64,000 bases of DNA from Lysobacter arvi (GCA_031216755.1 JARUHG010000001.1:1054001-1118000), one strand, 5' to 3'. Counted from the stretch's first letter, positions 44,701 to 58,549 are shown. The notes: generated by a model not told the origin, from the letters alone. Numbers and translations: made by a program.

Positions 44701-46714
44701 GCTCGCGCACCAGCGTGACGCGCAGTGCACGGGCCGGACGCGGCTGGGCGTCGGCGCCGTAACGGCCGATCTCGAAACCGACGCGCGCGTTCGCATCCGC
44801 GCCGTCTTTATCGTCGAACAGCGGGCGCACGCCGACGAGCGCATCGGCCGGCCACAGCACGCGCTTGAGACTGCGATTGACGCTGCGACCGCCGGTCTCG
44901 TAGACGCTGCCGGTGACGATCGCGGCGATGGTGCTCGTCGGCCTGGCTTCGTCGGGCAATGCGATGTCCTGCTCCAGCCTGCCCTGCGCGTCCAGTTCGG
45001 TGTCGATCACGTCCGCCGCTTCCTTGGGCAGCGACAGCGTCGGATCGCCGAAGAACCAGCCGGGCAGCTGTTCGAGCGGGTGCTGTTCGACCGCCACCGC
45101 CAACTTCGCGGTGAAACGGTTGCCGGCGGCGGGCGCGCCGTACAGATACGCGCCGGCGACGCGCAGCTTCAGCGGCTCGCCCGGCTTCAGCACCGGCTGT
45201 GCGTCCAGATCGAGCTTGAGGCGTTCGGGCAGGAACTCCTCCACGCGCAACGTCATGCCCTGCACGGCGTCCTTGCTGCCGGGATCGGTGCGGAATTCCA
45301 CGCGCCAGCGCCCGGTCGCCGCGTCGGCGGGAATGACCTGCGCATGGCGCACGTAGCCCTGCGCATCGGGCTGCAGCCGCGTCTCCAGGAAGGTCTTGCC
45401 ATCGGGCTGCACGTAACGCAGGAACACCGGCTGCGGCTTGCCGGCCTTGGTGGAAACCGGCTGTCCGTCCTGGTCGCGCAGCAGCGCCGACAGCCGGACC
45501 GTTTCGCCCGGTCGATACAGATCGCGTCCGGACCAGGCGAACACATCGAACCACGCCTGCTCGCGACCGCTGACCGCGAACTCGGACAGATCCAGCGCCG
45601 GCTGGTTGAACGGCAGCATCGACACGTCGCGGCCCTTGCTCGCCACCAGCACGTAAGCGGCGTCGAGCTTGTACTTCAGCAGCGCGTTGCCGTTGCCGTC
45701 GGTTTCGGCCTTCAGCACCGGCTCGCCGCGCGAATCCAGGATGCGCAGTTCCACGCCGGACACGGCGCTGCCATTCTGCAGCGACGCGGTGTGCACGAAC
45801 ATCGTGTCGCGGTAGGCCCGCACGTGCAGGCCGAGGTCGCTGACGGTGAAGAAGGACGTTTCGTACTGGTCCTGGAACTGCCCCGCGCGCTTCATCACCG
45901 CGAAGTACAGGCCCGGCTCCTGCAGTTCCTTGATGTCCTGCACCGGCAGGTAGGTCAGCACGCGCTCGTTCGGTTTGCCGCCGAGCACGAACCGGTTCAC
46001 GTAGACCGGTTCGGCGAGCCGGTCCAGCGGCGTCTTCTCGCTGTATTCGCTCGCCAGTTCCCAGCTGCCGCGCCGACCGCCGCGCTGGTATTCGGAGAAG
46101 AACTTCGGCAGTTCCTTCTCGCGCACGCGCAGGAACTCGACGTCGACTTCCGGAACATTGACCGACACCACCGGCAGCCCGCGGCTTTCGCGCGCCGGCA
46201 ACACGCTGCCCTGCGATGCGAAACCGACCACCGGGTCGAGCGGACCGGTGTAGACCTCCTTGCGCAACGGCTGTGCCAGGCGTTCGCCGGAGGCCGCCGT
46301 GAGCCCGGCCCTGATCGCGATGACGTAGTCCTTGCTGGCTTCCACGTGCGGAAAGCGCAGCAGTTTCGCGTCTTCGGAGAGAACCCAGCTGCCCTTGACC
46401 ACCGCGCCGTTCTTGTCGGTCACCGCGATCACTTCGTCGAACGACTGCGTGCCGACCAGCGGCTTGCTGAATTCCAGCGCGAGGGCGAGTTGTTCGTCGC
46501 CCTTCTGGTCGGGGTACGCGGCGACCAGCGCGAAGCCCTGCACGGGCTGCGATTTCGTCTGGATCGCTTCGCCGCTTGGCGCGGGAAGCTGCCCGTCCGG
46601 ATCGCGTTTGCACCCCGTCAGCAGCGCAGCCGCGATGGCGACGAACGCAAACCAACGGAGCACCCGGCCATGGCTCATGCGGGCGTGAGCGAATCCTTCC
46701 GATGCGCGCTTCAT
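41756..46714 (-). CDS. Alpha-2-macroglobulin family lipoprotein
   Basis: This very large protein (1,652 residues) has a lipoprotein signal with lipobox LLTGC and is probably anchored in the periplasm. Its order is MG1/MG2-type beta domains, bait-region and macroglobulin domains, and the thioester segment YGCAEQTTS near residue 1,170. The CxEQ motif means it can trap proteases covalently, as bacterial A2M proteins such as YfhM do. A C-terminal receptor-like domain follows. ATG 46714 has GGGGA at good spacing and is better than a longer frame from 47734. Downstream is pbpC, its usual partner. Confidence 0.95.
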   Translation of the reverse strand: MKRASEGFAHARMSHGRVLRWFAFVAIAAALLTGCKRDPDGQLPAPSGEAIQTKSQPVQGFALVAAYPDQKGDEQLALALEFSKPLVGTQSFDEVIAVTDKNGAVVKGSWVLSEDAKLLRFPHVEASKDYVIAIRAGLTAASGERLAQPLRKEVYTGPLDPVVGFASQGSVLPARESRGLPVVSVNVPEVDVEFLRVREKELPKFFSEYQRGGRRGSWELASEYSEKTPLDRLAEPVYVNRFVLGGKPNERVLTYLPVQDIKELQEPGLYFAVMKRAGQFQDQYETSFFTVSDLGLHVRAYRDTMFVHTASLQNGSAVSGVELRILDSRGEPVLKAETDGNGNALLKYKLDAAYVLVASKGRDVSMLPFNQPALDLSEFAVSGREQAWFDVFAWSGRDLYRPGETVRLSALLRDQDGQPVSTKAGKPQPVFLRYVQPDGKTFLETRLQPDAQGYVRHAQVIPADAATGRWRVEFRTDPGSKDAVQGMTLRVEEFLPERLKLDLDAQPVLKPGEPLKLRVAGAYLYGAPAAGNRFTAKLAVAVEQHPLEQLPGWFFGDPTLSLPKEAADVIDTELDAQGRLEQDIALPDEARPTSTIAAIVTGSVYETGGRSVNRSLKRVLWPADALVGVRPLFDDKDGADANARVGFEIGRYGADAQPRPARALRVTLVREHRDYHWNHGDDGWDYDFTRRYEDIETRTVDVGASPARVDFPVEWGDYRLDVFDPATKLTTRYPFTAGWSWNDENRGLDARPDKVKLALDKTSYRAGDTLKVTLTPPHAGKGLLMVETDRMLYVQDIDAKAGSTFEIPVTKDWERHDVYVTALVFRGGSAPSKVTPARAVGVAYVPMDRRDRKVAVGLSVPKQMQPERDLPLTVSVPQLAGQDAFVTVSAVDVGILNITRFPVPDAAAHFFAQRRLGVDAYDVYGRVIESFEGSMAKIRFGGDMALAALPQARRPTAKVQTVDLFAGPVKLDAKGNARVRLPVPDFNGTLRVSALVYSANRYGSRAAETVVRAPVLAEASLPRVLAPGDRSNVTLDVQNFTGRAGTFKVQVTAEGPIAIADGTRTAQLASEAKTTYTFPLQARPGMTVAQVRVRVDGNGVKVDRHYDLPVRPAWPSVVRARTRVLDSLGGIALDQALADGLMPESVNARLSVSALPPIPFATALQGALEYPYGCAEQTTSKGFAALELDDATARMLGTTGLDAAKRRARMEGAFGRLAAMQIGSGHFSMWGDGDYVNPLITPYVVEFLLDAREAGFAVPDAMLQKALKVLNEDLLSGGAPFFGYDRREHLKFAYQAYAGYALARVNRAPLGTLRALYDNERKQSLTGLPLVHLGIALSLQGDKARGAKAIAEGFARDAASRPEYLGDYGSRLRDDALMIALVHEHKLDKPEFDARSAALGKELDARRNSGWLWLSTQEQVAIARLGKALMADQGKQVSGEWKVGDATSDAGPSRLIGRLFDAAAVARGVSFTPKGEPPLYASFEIAGVPRTAPAPDKSVIDIERKYYATDGTPWTGGTLAEGDALIVQVNVRASRPMPDALLTDLLPAGLEIENFNLGDGKQWAGVVIDGIELSDRDEAAEVRHEEFRDDRYVAALKLDVGDTARVFYLVRAVTPGTYTVPPSLVEDMYRPELRGVGKVAPATLTVTQPGGK

Positions 46715-46737
46715 GCGATCTCCCCAGTTGTGCGGCG

Positions 46738-46774
46738 AGTATAGATTCGGCCCACGAAAAGTTCGCTGGCCGAA
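46738..46774. promoter_or_regulatory. Divergent promoter region with inverted repeat TTCGGCC-n15-GGCCGAA
   Basis: On the minus strand TATACT (46743-46738) lies about 24 bases before the macroglobulin start. Beside it TTCGGCC (46746-46752) and GGCCGAA (46768-46774) form an inverted repeat. This may be an operator in the 147-bp gap between divergent genes; the -35 element is not clear. Confidence 0.35.
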
Positions 46775-46861
46775 CACGGTTCCGATCGGGGCGGCATGCC
46801 TGTCGGGGTTGTCACATGGCGTATGCGATGATCGGCCGCATCGCACCGTCAGACCTGCCGC

Positions 46862-47854
46862 ATGCCGCGCGACGTACCGCGTCCTGCCATCGCCGAAGCC
46901 GTCCAGTCGGCGAGTCCGGATCCCGCTCCCGGCGGCGGCGCCCATGCGCGAAGCCCGGTGCTGGTCATCCGGCACGGTGCGTTCGGCGACCTCCTCCAGG
47001 CCGACGGCGCACTGCGCGATCTGCGCGAACACCATCGCGACCGTCCTATCGTGCTGCTCGCGTCGTCCCCGTACACGCGGCTGATGGCGCGCTGCCCCTA
47101 CGTGGACGAAGTGATCGCCGACCCGCGGGCGCCGATGCTGCAACTCGGACGCAACCTGGCCCTGCTGCGGACGTTGCGCGAACGCGGATTCGAGCGGGTC
47201 TACGACCTGCAGGGCAGCGACCGCACCGCGCTCTACCGGCGCCTGATGCCCGAGCCATCGCAATGGCTGCGCAAACACAATCCGGCCGACAGCGGCACGC
47301 CGGACCGCCTGGCCTATGCGTGGATGCTTGCGCAGGCGGGCATCCGGGTCCGGCACGCGGACGCCCCCGATCCGGCATGGATGGCCGACGACGCGGACGC
47401 GCTGCTCGCCGCCGCCGGGATTCCGCCGGATTACATCGTCCTGATCCCCGGCAGCGCCGCGCGGCACACGCACAAACGCTGGCCGGGCCACGCCGAACTC
47501 GCGCGACGCCTGGGCGAAATCGGTCGTGCCGTGGTCGTGGTGCCGGGTCCGGACGAACTGGAACTCGCACGCAGCCTGCCCTGCCATGTCCTGGCGACGC
47601 CGGACGGGTTCCTCGACTGGTTCGCGCTCGCGGGCGTGCTGCGGCGCGCGGCCTTCGTCGTCGGCAACGACACCGGGCCCACGCACCTGGCGGCGGCGCT
47701 CGGCACACCGGGGCTCGCGCTGTTCGGTTCGCACACGTCGGTCGAACGCACCGGCATCCGCATGCGCGCCTTCGATGCGATCCAGGTTCCGGACCTTTCC
47801 AGCCTATCGGTCGAGACCGTGCTGGCCGACGTGCTGCGCCGGCTGCCGCGCTGA
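46862..47854 (+). CDS. Glycosyltransferase family 9 (ADP-heptose:LPS heptosyltransferase-like)
   Basis: This 330-residue GT9 protein has SPVLVIRHGAFGDLLQADGALRDLR, the family's N-terminal motif (IRxGAxGDxL), the IPGSAARHTHKRWP segment and the nucleotide-sugar site VVGNDTGPTHLAAALGTPGLALFG. It most likely adds heptose or a related sugar to LPS core. The ATG at 46862 leaves about 30 residues before the first strand, so a later start is possible. It is divergent from the macroglobulin gene. Confidence 0.9.
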   Translation: MPRDVPRPAIAEAVQSASPDPAPGGGAHARSPVLVIRHGAFGDLLQADGALRDLREHHRDRPIVLLASSPYTRLMARCPYVDEVIADPRAPMLQLGRNLALLRTLRERGFERVYDLQGSDRTALYRRLMPEPSQWLRKHNPADSGTPDRLAYAWMLAQAGIRVRHADAPDPAWMADDADALLAAAGIPPDYIVLIPGSAARHTHKRWPGHAELARRLGEIGRAVVVVPGPDELELARSLPCHVLATPDGFLDWFALAGVLRRAAFVVGNDTGPTHLAAALGTPGLALFGSHTSVERTGIRMRAFDAIQVPDLSSLSVETVLADVLRRLPR

Positions 47855-47920
47855 CGCTTTACCGCGGCGGCGGCGACGGTCACGATGCGACCTCCCCCGG
47901 CATTGACCTGACCATTGCGC

Positions 47921-48715
47921 ATGAAGCTGAGCGACCTCGCGCTGTACCCGATCAAGTCCTGCGCGGCGCTGGCGCTCGAGGAAGCCACGGTCGAATCCCG
48001 GGGCCTGGCGGGCGACCGCCGCTGGATGCTCGTCGATGCCGACGGTCGTTTCATCACGGGACGCCAGTTTCCGGAACTCACCCTCGTCCAGGCGCGTCCT
48101 GTCGAGGGCGGTCTCGTGCTCGATGCACCGGGCCAGTCGACGCTGCAGGTCGCGTTTCCGGCGCCGTCGGAACATTCGGTCGTGGAAATCTGGAAGAAGC
48201 CGGTCGCCGCGACATTGGCCTCCGACGCCGCCGCCGCGTGGTTCAGCCGCTATCTCGGCACCACCGCGCGGCTGGTCTACATGGACGATGCGGTGCGGCG
48301 TCAGGTCGATCCGGCCTTCGCGCGCGAGGGCGACGTGGTCGGCTTTGCCGACAGCTTTCCGATCATGCTGCTCGGACGCGGTTCGCTGGACCTGCTCAAC
48401 GCGCGCCTCGACACGCCGGTGTCGATGGCGCGCTTTCGCCCGAATTTCGTCGTCGACGTCGACGTGCCGCATGCCGAAGACGCATGGACGCGCATCGCCA
48501 TCGGCGAGGTGGAGTTCGACGTTGCGAAGGACTGCACGCGCTGCAACTTCGTCAACGTCGATCCCGCGAGCGGGCGCCGGTCGGAGGACGGGCAACCGTT
48601 GAAAACGCTGACGGCCTATCGCCGCTTCGATATCGGCGTGACATTCGGACGGCACCTGATTCCGCGTTCGTCCGGCGTGGTGCGTCGCGGGGATGAGGTG
48701 CGGGTGCTGGGGTGA
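47921..48715 (+). CDS. MOSC domain protein (YcbX-like, without ferredoxin domain)
   Basis: This 264-residue protein has an N-terminal beta-barrel MOSC_N (LSDLALYPIKSCAAL, GLAGDRRWMLVD) and a MOSC domain with FRPNFVVD and the molybdenum-cofactor-ligand cysteine in DCTRCNFVNVDP. YcbX-type proteins reduce N-hydroxylated compounds with Moco, but the C-terminal 2Fe-2S domain of E. coli YcbX is missing here, so electrons must come from another protein. An in-frame TTG two codons upstream is ignored. Confidence 0.9.
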   Translation: MKLSDLALYPIKSCAALALEEATVESRGLAGDRRWMLVDADGRFITGRQFPELTLVQARPVEGGLVLDAPGQSTLQVAFPAPSEHSVVEIWKKPVAATLASDAAAAWFSRYLGTTARLVYMDDAVRRQVDPAFAREGDVVGFADSFPIMLLGRGSLDLLNARLDTPVSMARFRPNFVVDVDVPHAEDAWTRIAIGEVEFDVAKDCTRCNFVNVDPASGRRSEDGQPLKTLTAYRRFDIGVTFGRHLIPRSSGVVRRGDEVRVLG

Positions 48716-48746
48716 TTCCCCGGCGCAGCTCACGAGGAGGTTCTGC

Positions 48747-48877
48747 GGTCATTTCCGCGAAGGCGGGAATCAGGGACTTTCCAAGCCGCATCACCGATTG
48801 CGCCGAACGATCTGGGCGTACGCATGCTTTGCGCATCCGAACGTCTATGGATTCCCACCCTCGCCGGAATGACGGGA
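48747..48877. repeat. Opposed pair of REP-like units after the MOSC gene
   Basis: GTCATTTCCGCGAAGGCGGGAAT (48748-48770) and its inverted, degenerate partner GGATTCCCACCCTCGCCGGAATGAC (48849-48873) are about 78 bp apart. They are more diverged from the others in the window and use the A/T-richer variant of the core. Confidence 0.75.
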
Positions 48878-48929
48878 CGAGGGAACCGAGCGACGCCGGC
48901 CGCGAGTTGCACGCGAGCCCCGGAAAGAA

Positions 48930-48953
48930 AAACGCCGCCCTGAGGCGGCGTTT
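48930..48953. terminator. Intrinsic terminator of gyrA, probably bidirectional
   Basis: AAACGCCGCC-ctga-GGCGGCGTTT is a 10-bp perfect stem 24 bp after the gyrA stop. On the minus strand it is followed by TTCTTTC and preceded by a pyrimidine stretch; on the plus strand by CCTTTAA. It separates gyrA from the convergent MOSC gene. Confidence 0.88.
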
Positions 48954-48976
48954 CCTTTAACCGACAGGCAGGCCCG

Positions 48977-51676
<2,700 letters not shown>

Positions 51677-52040
51677 CGGGTTTCCGTGTTTGATTGTGTG
51701 CGCTCGGCTGAACCGGCGGTTCATTCGACGCGAAGTTTCAGCCGCAAAACACCCCTTGCGGGCTGGCGTTCCAGTCCGCTGCGGGCGGTGTCGGATCGAC
51801 AGGAAATGATAGCACGGAACGGGGTTTCGAGACACCCGAATCCCGGCCAGAAACAAGGACTTGCAGGAAAATCCGGCGGACTTTTCGGAGTCCCGCGCAG
51901 ACGACGGGCGCGCGCCCGCACGCGAGGCGCAACGGGAGTGTGCGACGGCACGCGGTGCGTGCCGGCCATCGCGCTGCCAGTGGTGCGGCGGCCCGCGTGG
52001 ACGGCCGTCGGCGCCCTGGGGTCGCGCGAAGGCCCGGGCG
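51677..52040. other. Intergenic region between mtnA and gyrA, with candidate gyrA promoter
   Basis: These 364 bases contain no supported gene. On the minus strand TATCAT at 51811-51806 is a -10-like box about 130 bp before the gyrA start, with no good -35 at 17 bases. It is likely that gyrA has its own promoter here. Confidence 0.5.
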
Positions 52041-53099
52041 TCAGCCGAACGCCGCCCTCATCGCCGCTTCGTCGGGCCGTTCGATCACGCCGCGCTCGGT
52101 CACGATGGCGTCGATCAGCTCGTGCGGGGTGACGTCGAAGACCGGGTTCCAGGCGCCGACCTCGTCGGCCGCCGTGCGCACGCCGCCGACGGCGAACAGC
52201 TCGCCCGGGTCGCGCTCTTCGATGTGGATCGCATCGCCGGAGGGCGTGTCCATGTCGACGGTGGACGACGGCGCCACGACCATGAACTTCAGCCCGTGGT
52301 GGCGCGCGGCGATGGCGAGCTGGTAGGTGCCGATCTTGTTCGCGGTGTCGCCGTTGGCGCAGATGCGGTCGGCGCCGACGACCACCCATTGCACGTCGCC
52401 GGAACGCATCAGGTGCGAGGCGGCGGCGTCGGCGATCAGCGTCGGCGAGATGCCGTCCTGCTGCAGCTCCCACACCGTGAGGCGCGCGCCCTGCAGCCAC
52501 GGGCGGGTTTCGCCCGCGAAGACCTTGTCGATGCGGCCTTCGGCGACGCCGGCACGAATGACGCCCAGCGCGGTCCCGAAGCCGGCCGTGGCGAGCGAGC
52601 CGGTGTTGCAGTGGGTCAGCACGCCGCTTCCCGGCGGGATCAGCGCGGCACCGAGCGCGCCCATGCGGCGATTGGCCGCGAGGTCTTCGTCGGCGATGGC
52701 CTGCGCCTCGCGCTCCAGCACCTCGCGCCAATCCGCGCCGGCGGCGGTAAGCGCGCGGCGCATGCGCGCCAATGCCCAGGCCAGGTTCACCGCGGTCGGA
52801 CGCGCGGCGTTGAGCCGCTGCATGGCCGGCTCGAGTTTCGCGGCGGCATCGCGGCCGTCGGCCGCGTCGATGGTGCGCGAGGCGAGCACGACGCCCCAGG
52901 CCGCGGCGATGCCGATGGCCGGCGCGCCACGCACGGTGAGCGCGTGGATGGCTTCGGCGACGGCGTCGCTGTCGGCGCAGGCGACGTACTCGACCACGAA
53001 CGGCAGCTTGCGCTGATCGAGCAGTTCCAGGGCGTGCCCGGTCCAGCGGATCGGGCGGATGCGGTCGTAGCGGTCGAAGTCGATGGCGTCGGTGTTCAT
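52041..53099 (-). CDS. mtnA: S-methyl-5-thioribose-1-phosphate isomerase
   Basis: This 352-residue enzyme of the methionine salvage pathway isomerises methylthioribose 1-phosphate to methylthioribulose 1-phosphate. It has [15 protein letters not shown], the catalytic cysteine in [10 protein letters not shown] and the catalytic aspartate in [12 protein letters not shown], with NKIGTYQLA. The full family length is present. It is the only methionine-salvage gene here and is not near the sahR-metH operon. Confidence 0.97.
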   Translation of the reverse strand: MNTDAIDFDRYDRIRPIRWTGHALELLDQRKLPFVVEYVACADSDAVAEAIHALTVRGAPAIGIAAAWGVVLASRTIDAADGRDAAAKLEPAMQRLNAARPTAVNLAWALARMRRALTAAGADWREVLEREAQAIADEDLAANRRMGALGAALIPPGSGVLTHCNTGSLATAGFGTALGVIRAGVAEGRIDKVFAGETRPWLQGARLTVWELQQDGISPTLIADAAASHLMRSGDVQWVVVGADRICANGDTANKIGTYQLAIAARHHGLKFMVVAPSSTVDMDTPSGDAIHIEERDPGELFAVGGVRTAADEVGAWNPVFDVTPHELIDAIVTERGVIERPDEAAMRAAFG

Positions 53100-53131
53100 G
53101 CGGCGAGTTTACAGGCCGCAGGTTTTCGACG

Positions 53132-53162
53132 CGGAGAACGGGCGCGGCGCGCGCGTTCTCCG
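53132..53162. terminator. Hairpin after the first DUF3011 gene
   Basis: CGGAGAACG (53132-53140) pairs with CGTTCTCCG (53154-53162) over a 13-base GC-rich loop, 8 bases beyond the DUF3011 stop. There is no U-tract, so termination efficiency is uncertain. Confidence 0.5.
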
Positions 53163-53169
53163 TCCGGGT

Positions 53170-53934
53170 TCATCGCACCTGGAAGTCGCCGCGACAGCCG
53201 TCGCTCACCCAGATGCCGTTGCGGTCCCAACCCCAGCTGCGGCCTTCGATGCACGCGGCTTTCGACGCCTGCCGCACCATCCGGGCATCGCGGCGGATGG
53301 TGACGTTGCAGCGACGCTGGCGGTGGTCGTCGGAGCCGCAGTAGAGCGTCTGGGCCGGACCGCCGGGGGCGTTCCAGCCGCCGCCGTGACCGCCGCCGTT
53401 ACCCCAGCCGTTGCCGCCGCCCCAGCCGCCATGGCCGGTGGCGAACTCGGCGCGGCAGCCGTTGTTCACCCAGACGAAGCCGCGGCCGACGCCCCAGCTG
53501 CGGCCTTCGATGCACGGGGATTTGGAGTATTGCCGCACCAGCGTCGCGCCACGCCCGTCGATGGCGCACTGGCGATAGCGGTTGTCGTTGGAATCGCAGC
53601 GCACCGTGCGGCCATCGCCGCCGCCGCCCCAGCCGCCGCCCCGGCCCAGCGCGAACTCCGCGCGGCATCCGTCGTTCACCCAGATGCCGCCCCGGTCGTA
53701 TCCCCACGTGCGGCCCTCGATGCACGATGCCTTCGAGACCTGCCGGAGCAGTTGCACGCCACCGCGCGTGTCGGCCGCGCAGTGCCGCAGGCGACCGTCG
53801 TTGGAATCGCAGCGCACCACACGGTCGGCACCATAACGCTGGGCATCGACCTGGGCCGGCGCAGCCTGCGCCCACAAGGCGCCGATGGAAACGACCGAAA
53901 CGAACCCGAAGGCCCTGAGCGATTGCGCGATCAT
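53170..53934 (-). CDS. Secreted DUF3011 protein, three repeats (copy A)
   Basis: This 254-residue exported protein has a signal peptide (ALWAQAAPAQVDA) and three DUF3011 repeats at about residues 38-95, 107-165 and 193-254. Each repeat follows V-x-C-x-S-n-R-n-C ... LVRQxSKxxCIEGRSWG ... GIWVxxGCRAEF, with four conserved cysteines per repeat that could form disulfides. Gly/Trp-rich linkers (GGWGGGNGWGNGGGHGGG) separate the repeats. DUF3011 is found mainly in this bacterial family as far as I know; function is unknown. A paralogue lies 91 bp upstream. Confidence 0.85.
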   Translation of the reverse strand: MIAQSLRAFGFVSVVSIGALWAQAAPAQVDAQRYGADRVVRCDSNDGRLRHCAADTRGGVQLLRQVSKASCIEGRTWGYDRGGIWVNDGCRAEFALGRGGGWGGGGDGRTVRCDSNDNRYRQCAIDGRGATLVRQYSKSPCIEGRSWGVGRGFVWVNNGCRAEFATGHGGWGGGNGWGNGGGHGGGWNAPGGPAQTLYCGSDDHRQRRCNVTIRRDARMVRQASKAACIEGRSWGWDRNGIWVSDGCRGDFQVR

Positions 53935-54025
53935 CGAAGCTCCCCTGCGTGCGATGAGATTTTTTCGCAGACTACCGCGCGAAGCTTAACGGAGCCCGCA
54001 CCGGGGCGAGCCCGGCACGCGCGGT

Positions 54026-54751
54026 TCAGCCGCCGGATTGCTGCGGCTTCTGGTGGATCTCGAACTCCGCCCGGCAGCCGTCCTCGACCCAGATGCCGTT
54101 GTCGTCGACGCCCCAACTGCGTCCTTCGACGCAGGCCGCGCGCGACAACTGGCGGAACACCCGCACGCCTCCCTTGGTGTCGATCGGGCAATGGCGCGGG
54201 CGCTTGTCGACCGAATCGCAGCGCACGATCTCGCGCGGGCCTTCGTTGGCGACGTCGACCATCATGCGGAATTCGGCCCGGCAGCCGCCGGACACCCACA
54301 CGCCGCGCGCATCGGCGCCCCAGTTCTGGCCGCGCATGCACGGGTTCTTCGAAAGCTGGCGGACCAGTTCGACGCCGGCGCGTGTTTCGGCCGGACAGTG
54401 CGTCCAGCGGTTGCCCTTGGACTCGCAGCGCATCACGCGCGCACCGGTCCCGCTACCGATGCTGCCGCCGTAGCCCAGCACGAAGTCGGCGCGGCAGCCG
54501 TCCTTCACCCAGACGCCGGCGGACGCGACGCCCCAGGTCTTGTTCTCGTCGCAGTCGGTCCGCGAGAGCGTGCGCAGCAACCGCACGCCGCCGCGGACAT
54601 CGGCCGGGCAGATGTTGTCCTCGCCGTCCTTGGACTCGCAGCGCAGGATGCGATCGCCGTAGAAACGCCCGCCCTGCTCCTGCGCCCATGCCCCGGGTGC
54701 GATCACCACACATGCCGCAAGCAACGTCGAGACCGCCAAGCCGCGCATCAT
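54026..54751 (-). CDS. Secreted DUF3011 protein, three repeats (copy B)
   Basis: This 241-residue protein has a signal peptide (LLAACVVIAPGAWAQ) and three DUF3011 repeats like copy A, but with short linkers instead of Gly/Trp-rich ones. The cysteine pattern and WGVDDNGIWVEDGCRAEF are conserved. There are two adjacent ATG codons (54751 and 54748); the second has AGGGG at a better 6-base spacing. It lies downstream of epmA on the same strand with an 82-bp gap. Confidence 0.83.
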   Translation of the reverse strand: MMRGLAVSTLLAACVVIAPGAWAQEQGGRFYGDRILRCESKDGEDNICPADVRGGVRLLRTLSRTDCDENKTWGVASAGVWVKDGCRADFVLGYGGSIGSGTGARVMRCESKGNRWTHCPAETRAGVELVRQLSKNPCMRGQNWGADARGVWVSGGCRAEFRMMVDVANEGPREIVRCDSVDKRPRHCPIDTKGGVRVFRQLSRAACVEGRSWGVDDNGIWVEDGCRAEFEIHQKPQQSGG

Positions 54752-54833
54752 GCACCCCTGTCTTCCAGACGCCACTGTAAAGCGTTCGTGCGTAAACGGG
54801 GATCAAGGCGGAAGGGCACGCGGAACCGCGACC

Positions 54834-55805
54834 TCAGGCACGCGCGAAGTCGAAGGCGAGCACGTCGGCGATGCGACCGGTTTCCAGCATCGCCATCATC
54901 AGGCGGTCCATGCCCAGCGCCACGCCCGCGCAGGCCGGGAAGCCCGCGGCCAGGCCCCGCAGCAACCGTTCGTCGCGCGGGGGCTCCAGATCGCCGCGTC
55001 CGCGCCGCACGTCCCGGTCACGATCGAAACGCGCGCCCTGCTCCGCCGCGTCGGCCAGTTCGTGATAGCCATTGGCCAGTTCGAGCGGCCCCAGGTACAG
55101 CTCGAACCGCTCGGCGACGGCCACCTTGCCTTCGCGGATGCGCGCCAGCGCGCACTGCGAGGCCGGATAGTCGTACACGGCCAGCAATTCGTCCGGGCCG
55201 AACGACGGCTGCAGGCGATGGGTCATGAGCAGGTCGAGCCAGTCGTCGCGCGTCAGCCCCGTGGGGTCGATCACCACCTCGCCTAGCGCGGCGCGCAGTT
55301 GCGCGTCGGTGGCCGTGTCCGGATCGATGCCCAGCCGGTCGCGGTACAGATCGTGGTACGCAATGCGCGACAGCGTCGCCGTCCGCCCGACCAGCGCCAG
55401 TGCGGCCTGCACCAGCGCGGCGGTCTCGTCGATCAGGCGCATGTGGTCCCAGCCGAGCCGGTACCACTCCAGCATCGTGAACTCGGGGTTGTGCCGCCCG
55501 CCGGCTTCTCCGTCGCGGAACACGCGGCCCAGTTCGTAGCAATCGCCGAACCCGGCCGCGAGCAGGCGCTTCAACGGGTACTCGGGCGACGTGCGAAGCC
55601 AGCGCGTGCGTGGCGCGCCGTCGGTGCGGCCGCTGAATTCCAGATGGAACGAGGCGATGTTCGGATCGGTGTTGCCGGCGACCGACATCACCGGCGTCTC
55701 CACCTCGACCACGCCGCGCGCGTCGAAGAACGCACGCACGGTCGCGTTGAGTCGCGCGCGCAGGCGCAAGGCGTCGAACGACGCCGAGGGTCGCCAGTCG
55801 TCCAT
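54834..55805 (-). CDS. epmA: Elongation factor P--(R)-beta-lysine ligase
   Basis: This 323-residue class II lysyl-tRNA-synthetase-like enzyme attaches (R)-beta-lysine to EF-P. It aligns in length with E. coli EpmA (325) and lacks the anticodon-binding domain. Motif 2 is LRTSPEYPLKRLLAAGFGDCYELGRVFRDGE and motif 3 is GVALGMDRLMMAML. ATG 55805 (MDDWRPSAS) is preferred; an ATG at 55832 would overlap ligA. It follows ligA by 16 bases, so the two are likely co-transcribed. Confidence 0.94.
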   Translation of the reverse strand: MDDWRPSASFDALRLRARLNATVRAFFDARGVVEVETPVMSVAGNTDPNIASFHLEFSGRTDGAPRTRWLRTSPEYPLKRLLAAGFGDCYELGRVFRDGEAGGRHNPEFTMLEWYRLGWDHMRLIDETAALVQAALALVGRTATLSRIAYHDLYRDRLGIDPDTATDAQLRAALGEVVIDPTGLTRDDWLDLLMTHRLQPSFGPDELLAVYDYPASQCALARIREGKVAVAERFELYLGPLELANGYHELADAAEQGARFDRDRDVRRGRGDLEPPRDERLLRGLAAGFPACAGVALGMDRLMMAMLETGRIADVLAFDFARA

Positions 55806-55821
55806 GCCCGCCTGCACGCCG

Positions 55822-58350
<2,529 letters not shown>

Positions 58351-58441
58351 TCAGCGATGACCGAGGGCTCGGATTCGAGGCGAAGCGCTGCCGCGTCGCG
58401 GCCTTCGGCGGGAGCGATCGTCAGGGCATCGCACGCCCCGA

Positions 58442-58475
58442 CCCTCACCCCAACCCCTCTCCCGGAGGAGAGGGG
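58442..58475. repeat. CCCCTCTCC-hairpin repeat
   Basis: After CCCTCACCCCAA comes a perfect stem CCCCTCTCC (58454-58462) / GGAGAGGGG (58467-58475) with a 4-base loop. I recognise this as a common intergenic repeat type in xanthomonads; there is no U-run to make it a proper terminator. Confidence 0.65.
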
Positions 58476-58549
58476 CTCAAAGCGCCGTCCTGTTGGACGT
58501 AATGGCCGTGCACGCCCTCATCGCGTTGAACGCAATGAGGAGGCTCGAA

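Noticed and set aside
41720-46744. 1,674-codon open frame on the plus strand
   Set aside because: Antisense to the alpha-2-macroglobulin gene, low-complexity basic composition, no family features.
46715-47734. Longer N-terminus for the macroglobulin protein (frame open to 47734)
   Set aside because: The lipoprotein signal and a good ribosome-binding site fit ATG 46714, and the extension is antisense to the GT9 gene.
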